Positions 18,389 to 27,477 of a DNA stretch of 64,000 nucleotides are shown here, piece by piece. The notes beneath the pieces were generated by a model. That model was given only the letters and a program-made list of their open reading frames with translations, was not told the DNA's origin and ran no database searches. Origin of the DNA: Carnobacterium_A sp047553015 (GTDB taxonomy: Bacteria; Bacillota; Bacilli; Lactobacillales; Carnobacteriaceae); NCBI RefSeq assembly GCF_047553015.1, contig NZ_CP180212.1, forward strand, positions 1-64,000, read 5' to 3'. The translations under genes were made by a program, and so were the position numbers. Numbering within the stretch: position 1 is the stretch's first letter; every line of letters starts with the position of its first letter.

Positions 18389-18772
18389 TTAAATTTGTCC
18401 ACGACGATCATCAATTTTTAAATCATTGTGAGGAGCTAATTCTTCCATTGTTGACTCATCAGGATGCATTTCATCTTGGATAGGCATTGGGTCCAATCTG
18501 ATAGCTATTTCATCTAAGTTATTTTCAACGCTTTCATTAGGATCAACTAATTCTGGATTTTCATCATATATTTCTTCTTCAACTTCTTTATAAGCTACCT
18601 TTACTTCATCTACTAACTCATTTACTTTATCCATTACCTGATTTTTCATTGATAATGATTCTTCTTTTATATCGTTACGCAATTCTTTTCCAGATTTTGG
18701 AGCAAATAATAATGCTGTTACGGCAGCAGCTGCTCCGAAAAATAAAGTACCCATAAAATTATTTTTTGACAT
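18389..18772 (-). CDS. YtxH-domain general stress protein
   Basis: A 127-residue membrane-anchored protein. An N-terminal hydrophobic segment with Gly/Ala packing (about 5-22, LFFGAAAAVTALLFAPKSGK) carries the YtxH motif APKSGKELR. A long charged helix and an acidic C-terminal half (EEEIYDENPELVDPNE) follow. YtxH relatives are induced by stress in Bacillus, but the molecular function is unknown. It lies 37 bases after the DUF948 gene on the same strand, forming a two-gene operon like ytxG-ytxH. The AAGGAGA ribosome binding site and ATG are clear. Confidence 0.85.
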   Translation of the reverse strand: MSKNNFMGTLFFGAAAAVTALLFAPKSGKELRNDIKEESLSMKNQVMDKVNELVDEVKVAYKEVEEEIYDENPELVDPNESVENNLDEIAIRLDPMPIQDEMHPDESTMEELAPHNDLKIDDRRGQI

Positions 18773-18809
18773 CTTGACATTCTCCTTTAGTTAAGTTAGT
18801 TACCTAAAA

Positions 18810-19238
18810 CTAGGCTGTTTTTCTTTTTTTAATAAGCTTTTTAGCTGTTTTTTTTAAAATAGTACTAGAAGATGGATAATGAGGTGATTTTTTATTTGAA
18901 AAATTAAAAAATCCTGAAAAGAAACGTTCGATTGAGTTTTTTAATTCGTCTAAAGCGTCTTGAAAATCAGTTGTTGTTTCAGAAAAATAATTGATTTTTT
19001 CCATTTTTATATTTAATTCTGTAGATAATCCATTTGCTCTTTGTGTTATATGATTTAGTTTGGCTGTAATAGCATCAGTATCCTTAGTGAAAAAATCTAT
19101 TTTATCTTGAGCAGTAACAGCCGTTTTATTGATTTCTTTCATCAAATGAGAAACTTTTTTCAAAACAATCAAGCCGAATACGGTTAACACGATTAAAGCT
19201 AAAACAGCAATGATTAAGGCTATAATCCCACCAGTCAT
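18810..19238 (-). CDS. DUF948 (YtxG-like) membrane protein
   Basis: A 142-residue protein with one N-terminal membrane helix (about 3-27, GGIIALIIAVLALIVLTVFG) and a long coiled-coil-like region up to about residue 110, typical of DUF948. The C-terminal end is basic and lysine-rich. It is the first gene of the pair with the YtxH-like gene. A GAAAGGAG ribosome binding site lies about 10 bases before the ATG. General-stress membership is inferred from the ytxG-ytxH arrangement; the biochemical role is unknown. Confidence 0.85.
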   Translation of the reverse strand: MTGGIIALIIAVLALIVLTVFGLIVLKKVSHLMKEINKTAVTAQDKIDFFTKDTDAITAKLNHITQRANGLSTELNIKMEKINYFSETTTDFQDALDELKNSIERFFSGFFNFSNKKSPHYPSSSTILKKTAKKLIKKRKTA

Positions 19239-19500
19239 CTATTTTTCGCGCTCCTTTCTATTCTTAAAGATAATTTATGTCTTAAGATTACCATTAAATG
19301 TGTGAATATCCAAACAATATGTAATCGTATCTGCTAGTCAAAGTCGGCTTTTTCCTAATAAAACGAGGGAAATAAAAAGGATAGATTTATTTGAACATAT
19401 AGTCAAATGGGCTTTTATCCGTTACAATAAAGGTTACATGAAGAGCAAATAAAAAATTGATTGAAATAAGCAGATGCTATGTCATTGGGGGATGATTAAA

Positions 19501-20025
19501 GTGAGTACGTTATCAAATAATCCAGTACAAGAAACGACTATGGAAGAAATAATTAAAACAGAATTATATGCTGTAACAAACGGTAAAATTATTCCAATTG
19601 AAGACGTAAAAGATCCTGTATTTTCAGAAAAAATGATGGGTGATGGTTTTGCAATACAACCTACATCAGAGGATGTACTTTCGCCTGTTAGCGGCAGGCT
19701 ATTTCAAGTTGCAGATGCATTACATGCATATGGTATTGTTACAGATAAAGGCATTGAAGTACTAGTTCATATTGGCTTAGATACGGTAACCTTGAGGGGT
19801 AAAGGGTTTAAAAGTTCTTTGAAAATAGGAATGTTAGTTGAGTGCGGCGAGCTATTAGCAACAGTAGATTTTGATTATTTAATGGAACAAGAAAAAGAGT
19901 TAACGATATCAGTAGTGATTATTAATGGTTGTAGTGACCTTTATCGATATGAATTAAATCCAGAACAAAAAGCACGAGCTGGTGAAACTATTGCGCTAAC
20001 AGTTTTCAAAAAAACAGGGAAATAA
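19501..20025 (+). CDS. PTS glucose-type IIA protein (Crr-like)
   Basis: A stand-alone phosphocarrier of the glucose-family EIIA fold, 174 residues. It takes phosphate from HPr and passes it to an IIB domain. The phosphorylated histidine is predicted as His90 in VLVHIGLDTV, with the helper His75 in DALHAYG. The conserved FAIQPTSEDVLSPVSG segment precedes. I take GTG at 19501, seven bases after GGGGGAT (19487-19493). Upstream in-frame ATGs lack a ribosome binding site. No IIB or IIC partner is nearby, so it probably serves sugar transporters encoded elsewhere. In Gram-positive bacteria such proteins are not the global catabolite regulators seen in enterics. Confidence 0.9.
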   Translation: MSTLSNNPVQETTMEEIIKTELYAVTNGKIIPIEDVKDPVFSEKMMGDGFAIQPTSEDVLSPVSGRLFQVADALHAYGIVTDKGIEVLVHIGLDTVTLRGKGFKSSLKIGMLVECGELLATVDFDYLMEQEKELTISVVIINGCSDLYRYELNPEQKARAGETIALTVFKKTGK

Positions 20026-20092
20026 CGATAAAAAACTATCTTAGAGTTTGTTACTAGTTATGTTCATGAAAGAAAGCGGATACTACTTTATT

Positions 20093-20121
20093 TTGCACTT
20101 CCCTAACGTGTTGGGTATAAT
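20093..20121 (+). promoter_or_regulatory. promoter of the wal operon
   Basis: TTGCAC (20093-20098) and TATAAT (20116-20121) are separated by 17 bases, a good vegetative promoter. The ATG of walR is about 62 bases beyond the expected start point. Confidence 0.75.
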
Positions 20122-20189
20122 GGAGGATAGAGTAGCTTTATTTTATTCTCTTATCTGAAAGATTAAAACTCCAAGGAGGGTTTAGTATA

Positions 20190-20897
20190 ATGAAGAAAAT
20201 TTTAGTAGTTGATGATGAAAAGCCAATCTCAGATATTGTAAAATTCAATTTAGTAAAAGAAGGCTATGAAGTATTTACAGCTTATGACGGTGAAGAAGCA
20301 TTAGAACAAGTAAAAGAAGTTGAACCAGACTTGATTCTCTTAGATTTAATGCTGCCTAAAATTGATGGTTTAGAAGTTTGTCGTGAAATAAGGAAAACAC
20401 ATGATATGCCAATTATTATGGTGACAGCAAAAGATTCAGAAATTGATAAAGTTCTTGGCTTAGAATTAGGTGCAGACGATTACGTAACTAAACCATTTTC
20501 AAATCGTGAATTGGTTGCACGCGTGAAAGCAAATTTAAGACGACATAGTAACGCAAAATCTGTCGTTGTTGAAGAAGAAGAAACCAATGATATTGAAGTT
20601 GGAGCATTAACGGTACATCCTGATGCGTATATCGTTTCAAAAAGAGGCGAAACGATTGAACTCACTCATCGAGAATTTGAACTACTGCATTACCTAGCTA
20701 GACATCTTGGCCAAGTGATGACGAGAGAACATTTATTGCAAACGGTTTGGGGATACGATTATTTCGGCGATGTTCGAACGGTAGATGTAACGGTAAGAAG
20801 ATTAAGAGAAAAGATTGAAGACAGCCCGAGTCATCCAACGTGGTTGGTTACGAGGCGCGGGGTTGGGTACTATTTAAGAAATCCCGAACAGGAGTAG
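20190..20897 (+). CDS. walR: response regulator WalR
   Basis: Essential OmpR-type regulator that controls peptidoglycan hydrolases and cell-wall homeostasis (also YycF or VicR). The 235-residue product has the receiver domain 1-120 with acidic pocket VVDDE (about 7-10) and phospho-acceptor Asp52 in LILLDLMLP. KPFSNREL follows with the conserved Lys. The C-terminal winged helix (about 135-232) has LTHREFELLHYLARH and VDVTVRRLREKIE. An AAGGAGGG ribosome binding site precedes the ATG. It is the first gene of walRKHI. Confidence 0.98.
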   Translation: MKKILVVDDEKPISDIVKFNLVKEGYEVFTAYDGEEALEQVKEVEPDLILLDLMLPKIDGLEVCREIRKTHDMPIIMVTAKDSEIDKVLGLELGADDYVTKPFSNRELVARVKANLRRHSNAKSVVVEEEETNDIEVGALTVHPDAYIVSKRGETIELTHREFELLHYLARHLGQVMTREHLLQTVWGYDYFGDVRTVDVTVRRLREKIEDSPSHPTWLVTRRGVGYYLRNPEQE

Positions 20898-20903
20898 AAT
20901 TTC

Positions 20904-22748
20904 ATGAAAAAGAAAATTGGATTTTTTCAATCAGTCGATTTTAAAATTGTGTTTGTTTTCATTATTTTATTATTGGTTGCATTAGAATTAATTGGTGCTT
21001 ATTTTGTTAGACAATTAGAAACAAAGCTAATTGATAATTTTCAAGAGGAAAGACGTCTTCAAGTAGGCTTTTTAGATAATACTCTTCAACCATTGTTAAA
21101 AGATGATAAAAATCTTAACTTGAATGAAGAAATTACTAGACTTTTAACAGATTTTTCTGGAAATGGTGTAATAGAAGCTCAGGTTATCAATCCTAAACAT
21201 CGTATTATAGGAACAAGCGATAGCACAAACCAATCAATTGTTGGTGAAAATTCTAATGATCGTGATGTTCACCAAGCGTTATTATTGAATAGCAAAATAA
21301 CAAGTCAATATAGAGACCAAACAACCAACGACCGAATCTGGAAGTTGGTTTCTCCTATTATTGCTAATGATGGATCAAATAAAGTACTGGGTGCTATTTC
21401 TTTGAAAACCAATATCGATACGGTTTACCAACAAATTGAAGAAATTACATTTATTTTTTTGAATGCTTCCTTAATTTCAATGGGGTTAACGGTTCTTTTA
21501 GCTTTATTCATTTCTAGAGCGATTACTAAACCCATTACTGAAATGACAAATCAAACTGTACAAATGACAGGTGGAAACTATTCTGGTCAAGTAAAAATTT
21601 ATGGAGAAGATGAATTAGGTCAATTGTCGTTGGCGATAAATGACCTTTCTATTAAAGTAGAAGATGCACAAGAATCCACTGAAGCTGAACGACGAAGATT
21701 AAATAGTGTTCTGACACATATGACAGATGGTGTAATTGCTACAGACCGTAGAGGGAAAATTATTATCATTAATGAGATGGCACTCGAGATGCTAAGTACG
21801 TCACAAGAAGATGCGGTAGGTCAATCTATTTTAAAAATATTAAAAAAAGAAAATGAGTTTACTTTACGTAATCTATTAAAAAATGATCAAGAACTATCTT
21901 TTGATTTTTCAACTCCTGAAACACCTCTAATTTTACAAGGTGGTTTTTCTTTAATCCAAAGAGAAACAGGTTTTATTAGTGGAATTGTTTGTGTATTGCA
22001 TGATATTACTGAACAAGAAAAAATCGAACGTGAACGTAGGGACTTTGTTTCAAATGTTTCACACGAGCTTCGTACACCGTTGACTAGTATGAAAAGTTAT
22101 CTAGAAGCATTAATTGATGGTGCTTGGCAAGATCCAGATATTGCTCCAAAATTTTTACAAGTTACGCAAGAAGAAACAGATCGTATGATTCGAATGATAT
22201 CTGACTTACTCAACCTATCTAGAATGGATGCTAGTGAGAGCACACTTGCTCTCGAATATGTTAACATCAACCGATTATTCAATCACGTACTAGATCGATT
22301 TGATATGATGATTCAATCAGCTGATCAGTTTGAAAAAAAATATACAATTAAACGAGAAATAACCAAGCGTCAAATTTGGATGGAAATAGATACCGATAAA
22401 ATGATACAAGTATTTGATAATATTATGAATAATGCGCTTAAATATTCACCTGAAGGAGGCGTTATCAATTGTAGCTTAAAAGAAACGCACGATAACGTTA
22501 TGATTAGTATTACGGATGAGGGAATGGGAATTCCTAAAAAAGATTTGCCACATATTTTTGATCGCTTTTATCGTGTTGATAAGGCCCGTGCACGTTCAAT
22601 GGGTGGAACAGGGCTAGGGCTTGCTATTTCAAAAGAAGCAATCGAGAAACACCATGGTAAAATTTGGGCTAATAGTATTGAGGGCGAAGGGACAACATTC
22701 TATATTTTGTTGCCTTATGTTCCTTACGAGGAGGATGATTGGGAGTGA
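20904..22748 (+). CDS. walK: sensor histidine kinase WalK
   Basis: Membrane sensor kinase that phosphorylates WalR. The 614-residue product contains, in order: membrane helix 1 (about 13-33), an extracellular PAS-like sensor (about 35-180), helix 2 (about 183-204), HAMP (about 205-260), cytoplasmic PAS (about 265-370), HisKA with the phosphorylated His near residue 387 in NVSHELRTPLTS, and a HATPase domain. The HATPase shows NNALKYSPEGG, DEGMGIPKKDLPHIFDRFYR and GGTGLGLAISKEA. It ends in overlap with walH. Confidence 0.98.
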   Translation: MKKKIGFFQSVDFKIVFVFIILLLVALELIGAYFVRQLETKLIDNFQEERRLQVGFLDNTLQPLLKDDKNLNLNEEITRLLTDFSGNGVIEAQVINPKHRIIGTSDSTNQSIVGENSNDRDVHQALLLNSKITSQYRDQTTNDRIWKLVSPIIANDGSNKVLGAISLKTNIDTVYQQIEEITFIFLNASLISMGLTVLLALFISRAITKPITEMTNQTVQMTGGNYSGQVKIYGEDELGQLSLAINDLSIKVEDAQESTEAERRRLNSVLTHMTDGVIATDRRGKIIIINEMALEMLSTSQEDAVGQSILKILKKENEFTLRNLLKNDQELSFDFSTPETPLILQGGFSLIQRETGFISGIVCVLHDITEQEKIERERRDFVSNVSHELRTPLTSMKSYLEALIDGAWQDPDIAPKFLQVTQEETDRMIRMISDLLNLSRMDASESTLALEYVNINRLFNHVLDRFDMMIQSADQFEKKYTIKREITKRQIWMEIDTDKMIQVFDNIMNNALKYSPEGGVINCSLKETHDNVMISITDEGMGIPKKDLPHIFDRFYRVDKARARSMGGTGLGLAISKEAIEKHHGKIWANSIEGEGTTFYILLPYVPYEEDDWE

Positions 22749-24037
22749 AATGGAGTAAATTAGTTCGACCATTATTAATCATTCTAATTCTTCTTAGTCT
22801 TGTTTTGATGTGGGGTATTTGGACGGGACCAAGTCAGTACGATAATCAGACTGGAAATGAACAGAAAAAATCCTCATCTGTCGTAATAAAACGACAACTT
22901 TCTCGCGTATTTGGCCCTTCTCAAATTGTTTTGCATCATTCAGGGCAGGCAAGAATGACAATGAAAAAAGAAGTTTTAACTTCTTCGAATAAAATATTTA
23001 ATGAAATTAAATTGGATAAGTTAGAAGAACCGATTAATTTTTCTAGTGGAGACTACCAAACAGAATTAAATCAAGTAGATGATAAAATTGAGTGGCTTTA
23101 CTTCAAAAGCATTCCTTTTGGTGTAGTAAGTAATTTATTTTCTAACCTACAAGAAGAATATTCAGAGAAAACATTTGATCGCATCTATTTAACAGAGACG
23201 AATCCGAGTGAAATTAATTTTTACAATACTGCTGAGAAATTACTTTATACGAGTGAAATAGAAGAGATTGATCAAGAACAACTACTTGCAGCTATTCATA
23301 GACAAGGGGTTCCTTATCGTTTTGTAGAAATAAGAGAAATCGGTGAAAAGTATATTTATCTGCCAATTGATGAGATAAAGTTGCCTTGCTTGACCTATAT
23401 GGTAGAAAAACAACCTAATAGTCTATTTATTGGACGTTTGTTTGACGATACTTCAGAAGTACGTGAAAAAAGAAGTGAGCAATCGGTTCAGTATCTTGAT
23501 TACATTAGCGAGATGAGAATAAATGAAGAAACAAATATTTTAAATTATTATCGTAACCGGTCTTCTTCAAAAGCAATGCCACTCACAAAAACATTAATGC
23601 TTTCATTTAAAGAACTAACCATTTACGAAAATTGGTCAGATGAAATACATTTTTTTGATTACAATAAGCAAACCAATGAAGTAACTTACCGACGTTATAT
23701 TGAAGGATTTCCTGTCTTTAGTCCGATAGGCTATGGTGCTACTTATCTGACAGTAGTAGAAGATGGTATGTCTAGGCTACAAGTTCCGATGGTTGTAGCT
23801 CAAACACCCATTTCTGATGAAAAAAATCAAAAAACATTGCAAAGTGGGTCCGATCTCTTAAAAGAGTTAGCTGAAAAAAAGTATACACTAGATATGATTG
23901 ATGATATTAAGATAGGCTACACATGGACAAATAATCTAGAATCAGATCGTGTCATTACGCTAGATCCAAATTGGTACATTTATACTGAAGGAAGTTGGGT
24001 AAACATTCAAGAACTTGATGAGAACGGGGGAGAGTAG
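22745..24037 (+). CDS. walH: WalRK regulatory protein WalH (YycH)
   Basis: A membrane-anchored extracellular protein that modulates WalK through helix-helix contact in the membrane. It has one N-terminal membrane helix (about 7-27) followed by a long extracytoplasmic domain (430 residues in total), matching YycH architecture. The start is either TTG at 22739 or GTG at 22745. GAGGAGG (22728-22734) is four and ten bases away respectively, and I prefer GTG. The 5' end overlaps the walK stop, so translation is coupled. Sequence conservation within this family is low; context fixes the identity. Confidence 0.9.
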   Translation: MKWSKLVRPLLIILILLSLVLMWGIWTGPSQYDNQTGNEQKKSSSVVIKRQLSRVFGPSQIVLHHSGQARMTMKKEVLTSSNKIFNEIKLDKLEEPINFSSGDYQTELNQVDDKIEWLYFKSIPFGVVSNLFSNLQEEYSEKTFDRIYLTETNPSEINFYNTAEKLLYTSEIEEIDQEQLLAAIHRQGVPYRFVEIREIGEKYIYLPIDEIKLPCLTYMVEKQPNSLFIGRLFDDTSEVREKRSEQSVQYLDYISEMRINEETNILNYYRNRSSSKAMPLTKTLMLSFKELTIYENWSDEIHFFDYNKQTNEVTYRRYIEGFPVFSPIGYGATYLTVVEDGMSRLQVPMVVAQTPISDEKNQKTLQSGSDLLKELAEKKYTLDMIDDIKIGYTWTNNLESDRVITLDPNWYIYTEGSWVNIQELDENGGE

Positions 24038-24040
24038 AAA

Positions 24041-24946
24041 ATGGACTTTAAACGAATTGAAATCATTTTCATCTTAACCTTTCTAGCGCTCAATGCATTT
24101 CTTTTATCGACTTATTTTGATAAAAGTTACAATGACTTTTCATCAAATTCTTCTAATTCAGAAGTAAATTTTATAGAAGAGATGTCCAAATCAGCTATTG
24201 AATTGCCTACTTTTCAAGATGAAAAAAATAAGGTTCCTTATGTTCAAGCTGAAGCAAATGATTTATTGGCAGAAAGTTATAGCTTAACAAATCAGACAGG
24301 TATCATTGAAGAAAAAGGCTCTATTTTTAGTACGATTCTATTTTCTCCTATCTTACTAACAGCAGAAAAAGAGTTTAATGCTAAAGATATTGAAAAATTA
24401 ACCTCTTATGTAAAAAATAACCAAGCTTTATCAGCTAAAGACTATCAGTTTTTTCGCTATATAAAAAATAGCCAACAAGTTATTTTCACACAAATTGCTA
24501 ATAATATTCCTATCGCAGATGGTACTTCAGAAGTTATATTTCATTTAGATAACTCAAAAAACGTTATTTCTTATGAACAAAGTTATGCTGGACCAGTGAC
24601 GGTTCAAGGAGAAAGTCGGGAATTGATAACGGATAAAAGTGCTATAGGTATTTTATATCAGAATAATGAAATACCTGCAGATACAACTGTTAAGAAACCT
24701 GTCTTAAGTTATTATAAAACGTTAGATTTAGAAGAGTTAAGCATGTACGCTCCAGCTTGGTTTATAGAAATAGAATCTAGTACAGATACACAAGTAAAAC
24801 GTGTCGATGCGATTAATGGGACAGTGTTAAAAGTTCCGACACTTGAGCAACCTCAGTCTGTCACGAAAAATAGGTTGAAATCTTCTAACGAATCAGATTC
24901 ATCTAGTCCAAACCCAACGAGAGACTCTTCTTTTCAAAAAGAATAA
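24041..24946 (+). CDS. walI: WalRK regulatory protein WalI (YycI)
   Basis: A 301-residue partner of WalH with one N-terminal membrane helix (about 6-25, IIFILTFLALNAFLLSTYF) and an extracytoplasmic domain of the YycI type. The C-terminal 30 residues are a Ser/Asn/Lys-rich tail without predicted fold. It starts three bases after walH, following GGGGGAG. WalI and WalH form a complex with WalK that tunes its activity. A strong terminator after it separates walJ, which must have its own promoter here. Confidence 0.9.
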   Translation: MDFKRIEIIFILTFLALNAFLLSTYFDKSYNDFSSNSSNSEVNFIEEMSKSAIELPTFQDEKNKVPYVQAEANDLLAESYSLTNQTGIIEEKGSIFSTILFSPILLTAEKEFNAKDIEKLTSYVKNNQALSAKDYQFFRYIKNSQQVIFTQIANNIPIADGTSEVIFHLDNSKNVISYEQSYAGPVTVQGESRELITDKSAIGILYQNNEIPADTTVKKPVLSYYKTLDLEELSMYAPAWFIEIESSTDTQVKRVDAINGTVLKVPTLEQPQSVTKNRLKSSNESDSSSPNPTRDSSFQKE

Positions 24947-24996
24947 AAAAAGTCATACCACCAGGATTTTAAAATCTGATGGTATGACTTTTTTAT
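24945..24996 (+). terminator. intrinsic terminator after walI
   Basis: A long stem (AAAAAAGTCATACCA and partner, then an inner part) spans 24945-24994 and ends in T residues. It cuts walJ off from the rest of the operon. Confidence 0.9.
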
Positions 24997-25086
24997 TCTA
25001 TAAAAATAAATTCAAAAAATAGTCTTATGGATATTTTAGCTAATTTGATATAAACTAAACGAGAGGAACAAGGAGGATTTAGCTAA

Positions 25087-25899
25087 ATGTTGTACAATCA
25101 AAATCAAGGTTTAAAAGTTAGTATTTTAGCCAGTGGTAGTTCTGGGAATGTTACTTATATTGAATCTGAGAAAAAAAAAATATTAGTAGATAGTGGATTA
25201 AGTGGCAAAAAAATTATAGAAATGCTCAAAAAAATAAATCGAGATGCTGCAGATTTAGATGCCATCTTAGTGACTCATGAGCACAGAGACCATATTCATG
25301 GAGTTGGAGTCCTTGCACGAAAATATCATTTAGATGTTTATGCAAATGAAAAAACATGGCAAGCTATGTCACCAATTATTGGGGACATTAAAAATGAGCA
25401 AAAATTTATTTTTGAAATGGGTAAAGTGCTAACGATTGGGGATATTGACATCGAAAGTTTTGGTGTTTCTCATGATGCGATTGCACCACAATTCTATAGT
25501 TTCCATAAAAATGATAAACGATTTGTTATGCTAACAGATACAGGCTATGTTAGCGATCGGATGCGAGGTATTTTATCGGATGCTGATGCTTATCTATTTG
25601 AAAGCAATCATGATTTACAAATGTTGCGGATGGGACCTTACCCTTGGCATTTAAAACAACGCATTTTAGGCGATAAAGGCCATCTATCAAATGAAGATGG
25701 TGCGTTAGCCTTAGCTGAAATGGTTGGAAATAAAACAAAGCGTATTTACTTGGGACACTTAAGTAAAGATAACAATATGAAAGAATTAGCGCATATGACG
25801 GCAGAAAATATTTTAAAAGAAAAGGAATTAGATGTCGGTAGAGCTTTTTTTGTATACGATACAGATCCCAGTGAGCCAACGTCTTTATTTGTTGTTTAA
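25087..25899 (+). CDS. walJ: MBL-fold hydrolase WalJ (YycJ)
   Basis: A metallo-beta-lactamase-fold hydrolase of 270 residues linked genetically to WalRK and to coordination of cell division with replication. The metal-binding signature is THEHRDHIHG (about residues 60-69). LTDTGYVSD, ESNHD and YLGHLSKDNN supply further ligands. AAGGAGG precedes the ATG. Although next to walI it is isolated by terminators on both sides, unlike the single wal operon of Bacillus. The substrate is not established; a DNA exonuclease-like role has been proposed for relatives. Confidence 0.92.
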   Translation: MLYNQNQGLKVSILASGSSGNVTYIESEKKKILVDSGLSGKKIIEMLKKINRDAADLDAILVTHEHRDHIHGVGVLARKYHLDVYANEKTWQAMSPIIGDIKNEQKFIFEMGKVLTIGDIDIESFGVSHDAIAPQFYSFHKNDKRFVMLTDTGYVSDRMRGILSDADAYLFESNHDLQMLRMGPYPWHLKQRILGDKGHLSNEDGALALAEMVGNKTKRIYLGHLSKDNNMKELAHMTAENILKEKELDVGRAFFVYDTDPSEPTSLFVV

Positions 25900-25908
25900 T
25901 GTTAAAAA

Positions 25909-25957
25909 AATAAAAGTCAAACTAGAAAAATTCTTTTTTCTAGTTTGACTTTTATTA
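25909..25957 (+). terminator. intrinsic terminator after walJ
   Basis: A stem of about 20 bp (25910-25930 with 25934-25955) with a very small loop ends in T-rich sequence. Confidence 0.92.
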
Positions 25958-26136
25958 TGAAAAAGGTTTTTAGTAGTCATTTGAAAAAAATAACGGTAAA
26001 ATAAAAGTAAGCATTCATAAAATATAACAAGATTTTGTTCGCTTGCGTTCCTTATTTAAGTCACTAATTATTCATAAAAAATTCAAAAAAAAACGTTAAA
26101 CTAGTAATAGAATTAATGACAAGGAGTGAATAAAAA

Positions 26137-27387
26137 ATGAAACAAAAAACTGACCATATAAAAGATGTGACTCCTAAAAAAAATAGAGGATTTAAATCAG
26201 CTATTTTAGGCGGATTAATTGGTGGATTACTAGTGACCTTACTCGGTGGTGGATATTTATATATAACTGATAATCTAGATAGTGGAGAAAGTCCGACACA
26301 AGAATCTGGTTTAGTAGATGATAACGGAAAGGTAACGACGACAGATGTTACTGTTAATGTTACTTCAGAAGTGACAGAAGCAGTAAAAAAAGTAGAAGAT
26401 TCAGTCGTTTCAGTTATAAACATGAAGGAGCAAAATTTAGAAGGATTTGATGGAGTTTTTGGCTCTGGAACAACAGAATCTACAAATGAAACGAATCTAC
26501 AAACAATTGGAGAAGGAAGCGGCGTTATTTATAAAATAGATGGCGAGACAGCTTATATTGTAACCAATAATCACGTTATCGATAATTCTGATGCGATAGA
26601 AATTCTATTAAAAGATGGGACAAAATTTAAAGCTGAAGTAATTGGTACAGATATATGGACAGATTTAGCTGTATTATCGGTTCCTGCCAATAAAGTAAAA
26701 AAAGCAGCAACATTTGGAAACTCTGATAGTATAAAAGTAGGCGAACCAGCAATTGCGATTGGTTCTCCTCTAGGCACCAATTTTGCTTCCTCTGTAACCC
26801 AAGGGATTGTTTCGGCAAAGAACAGAACCGTTGATACAGATATAGATGGGGATAGCGTAGTAGACTGGGAAATGACTGTTATTCAAACGGATGCAGCGAT
26901 TAATCCTGGAAATTCAGGTGGAGCCTTAATTAATATCGCAGGCCAAGTTATTGGAATTAATTCAATGAAAATTTCAGCAGATACAGTTGAAGGATTAGGT
27001 TTTGCTATTCCAAGTAACGATGTTGTCGATATCATTAATCAATTAGAAATAGACGGAAGAGTTGTTCGTCCATTTTTAGGAATAAGTTTACTAGATATTT
27101 CTCAAATTTCTGAACAACAACAAGAAAGTGTACTGAAGTTACCTAAAGATGTAACGTCAGGTGTTGTTGTGGGACAAGTCCAAGAGGGTTCGGCTGCACA
27201 AAAAGGCGGACTTCAAAAATATGATGTTATCGTAAAATTTAATGGTGAAGAAGTTAAGAATACAATTTCTTTGCGTAAAGGAATCTATAAATCAGAATTA
27301 GGTAAGGAAGTTGGAGTAGACTATTATCGTGATGGTAAACTGGAAAAGACAACTGTAACGATGACTACTTCTGAAACAATCTCTTAA
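26137..27387 (+). CDS. htrA: HtrA-type serine protease/chaperone
   Basis: Surface quality-control protease that degrades misfolded exported proteins. The 416-residue product has a short cytoplasmic start, one membrane helix (about 22-45, GGLIGGLLVTLLGGGYLYI) and a trypsin-like domain. The catalytic triad is predicted as His146 (NNHVI), Asp176 (TDLAVL) and Ser260 (GNSGGAL). One C-terminal PDZ domain (about 310-405) follows. The position after walJ and before rlmH is conserved in Lactobacillales. An AAGGAG ribosome binding site precedes the ATG. Confidence 0.97.
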   Translation: MKQKTDHIKDVTPKKNRGFKSAILGGLIGGLLVTLLGGGYLYITDNLDSGESPTQESGLVDDNGKVTTTDVTVNVTSEVTEAVKKVEDSVVSVINMKEQNLEGFDGVFGSGTTESTNETNLQTIGEGSGVIYKIDGETAYIVTNNHVIDNSDAIEILLKDGTKFKAEVIGTDIWTDLAVLSVPANKVKKAATFGNSDSIKVGEPAIAIGSPLGTNFASSVTQGIVSAKNRTVDTDIDGDSVVDWEMTVIQTDAAINPGNSGGALINIAGQVIGINSMKISADTVEGLGFAIPSNDVVDIINQLEIDGRVVRPFLGISLLDISQISEQQQESVLKLPKDVTSGVVVGQVQEGSAAQKGGLQKYDVIVKFNGEEVKNTISLRKGIYKSELGKEVGVDYYRDGKLEKTTVTMTTSETIS

Positions 27388-27397
27388 ATAAATCTTT

Positions 27398-27438
27398 AAA
27401 TAACCCTCGATTGCCTGATAGGTAATCAAGGGTTATTT
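27398..27438 (+). terminator. probable terminator after htrA
   Basis: AAATAACCCT (27398-27407) pairs with AGGGTTATTT (27429-27438), with further inner pairs. Only three T residues follow, so termination may be partial. Confidence 0.6.
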
Positions 27439-27477
27439 GCAATAAATTAGAGAGATTTATTCCTTTTTCAGCTATTT

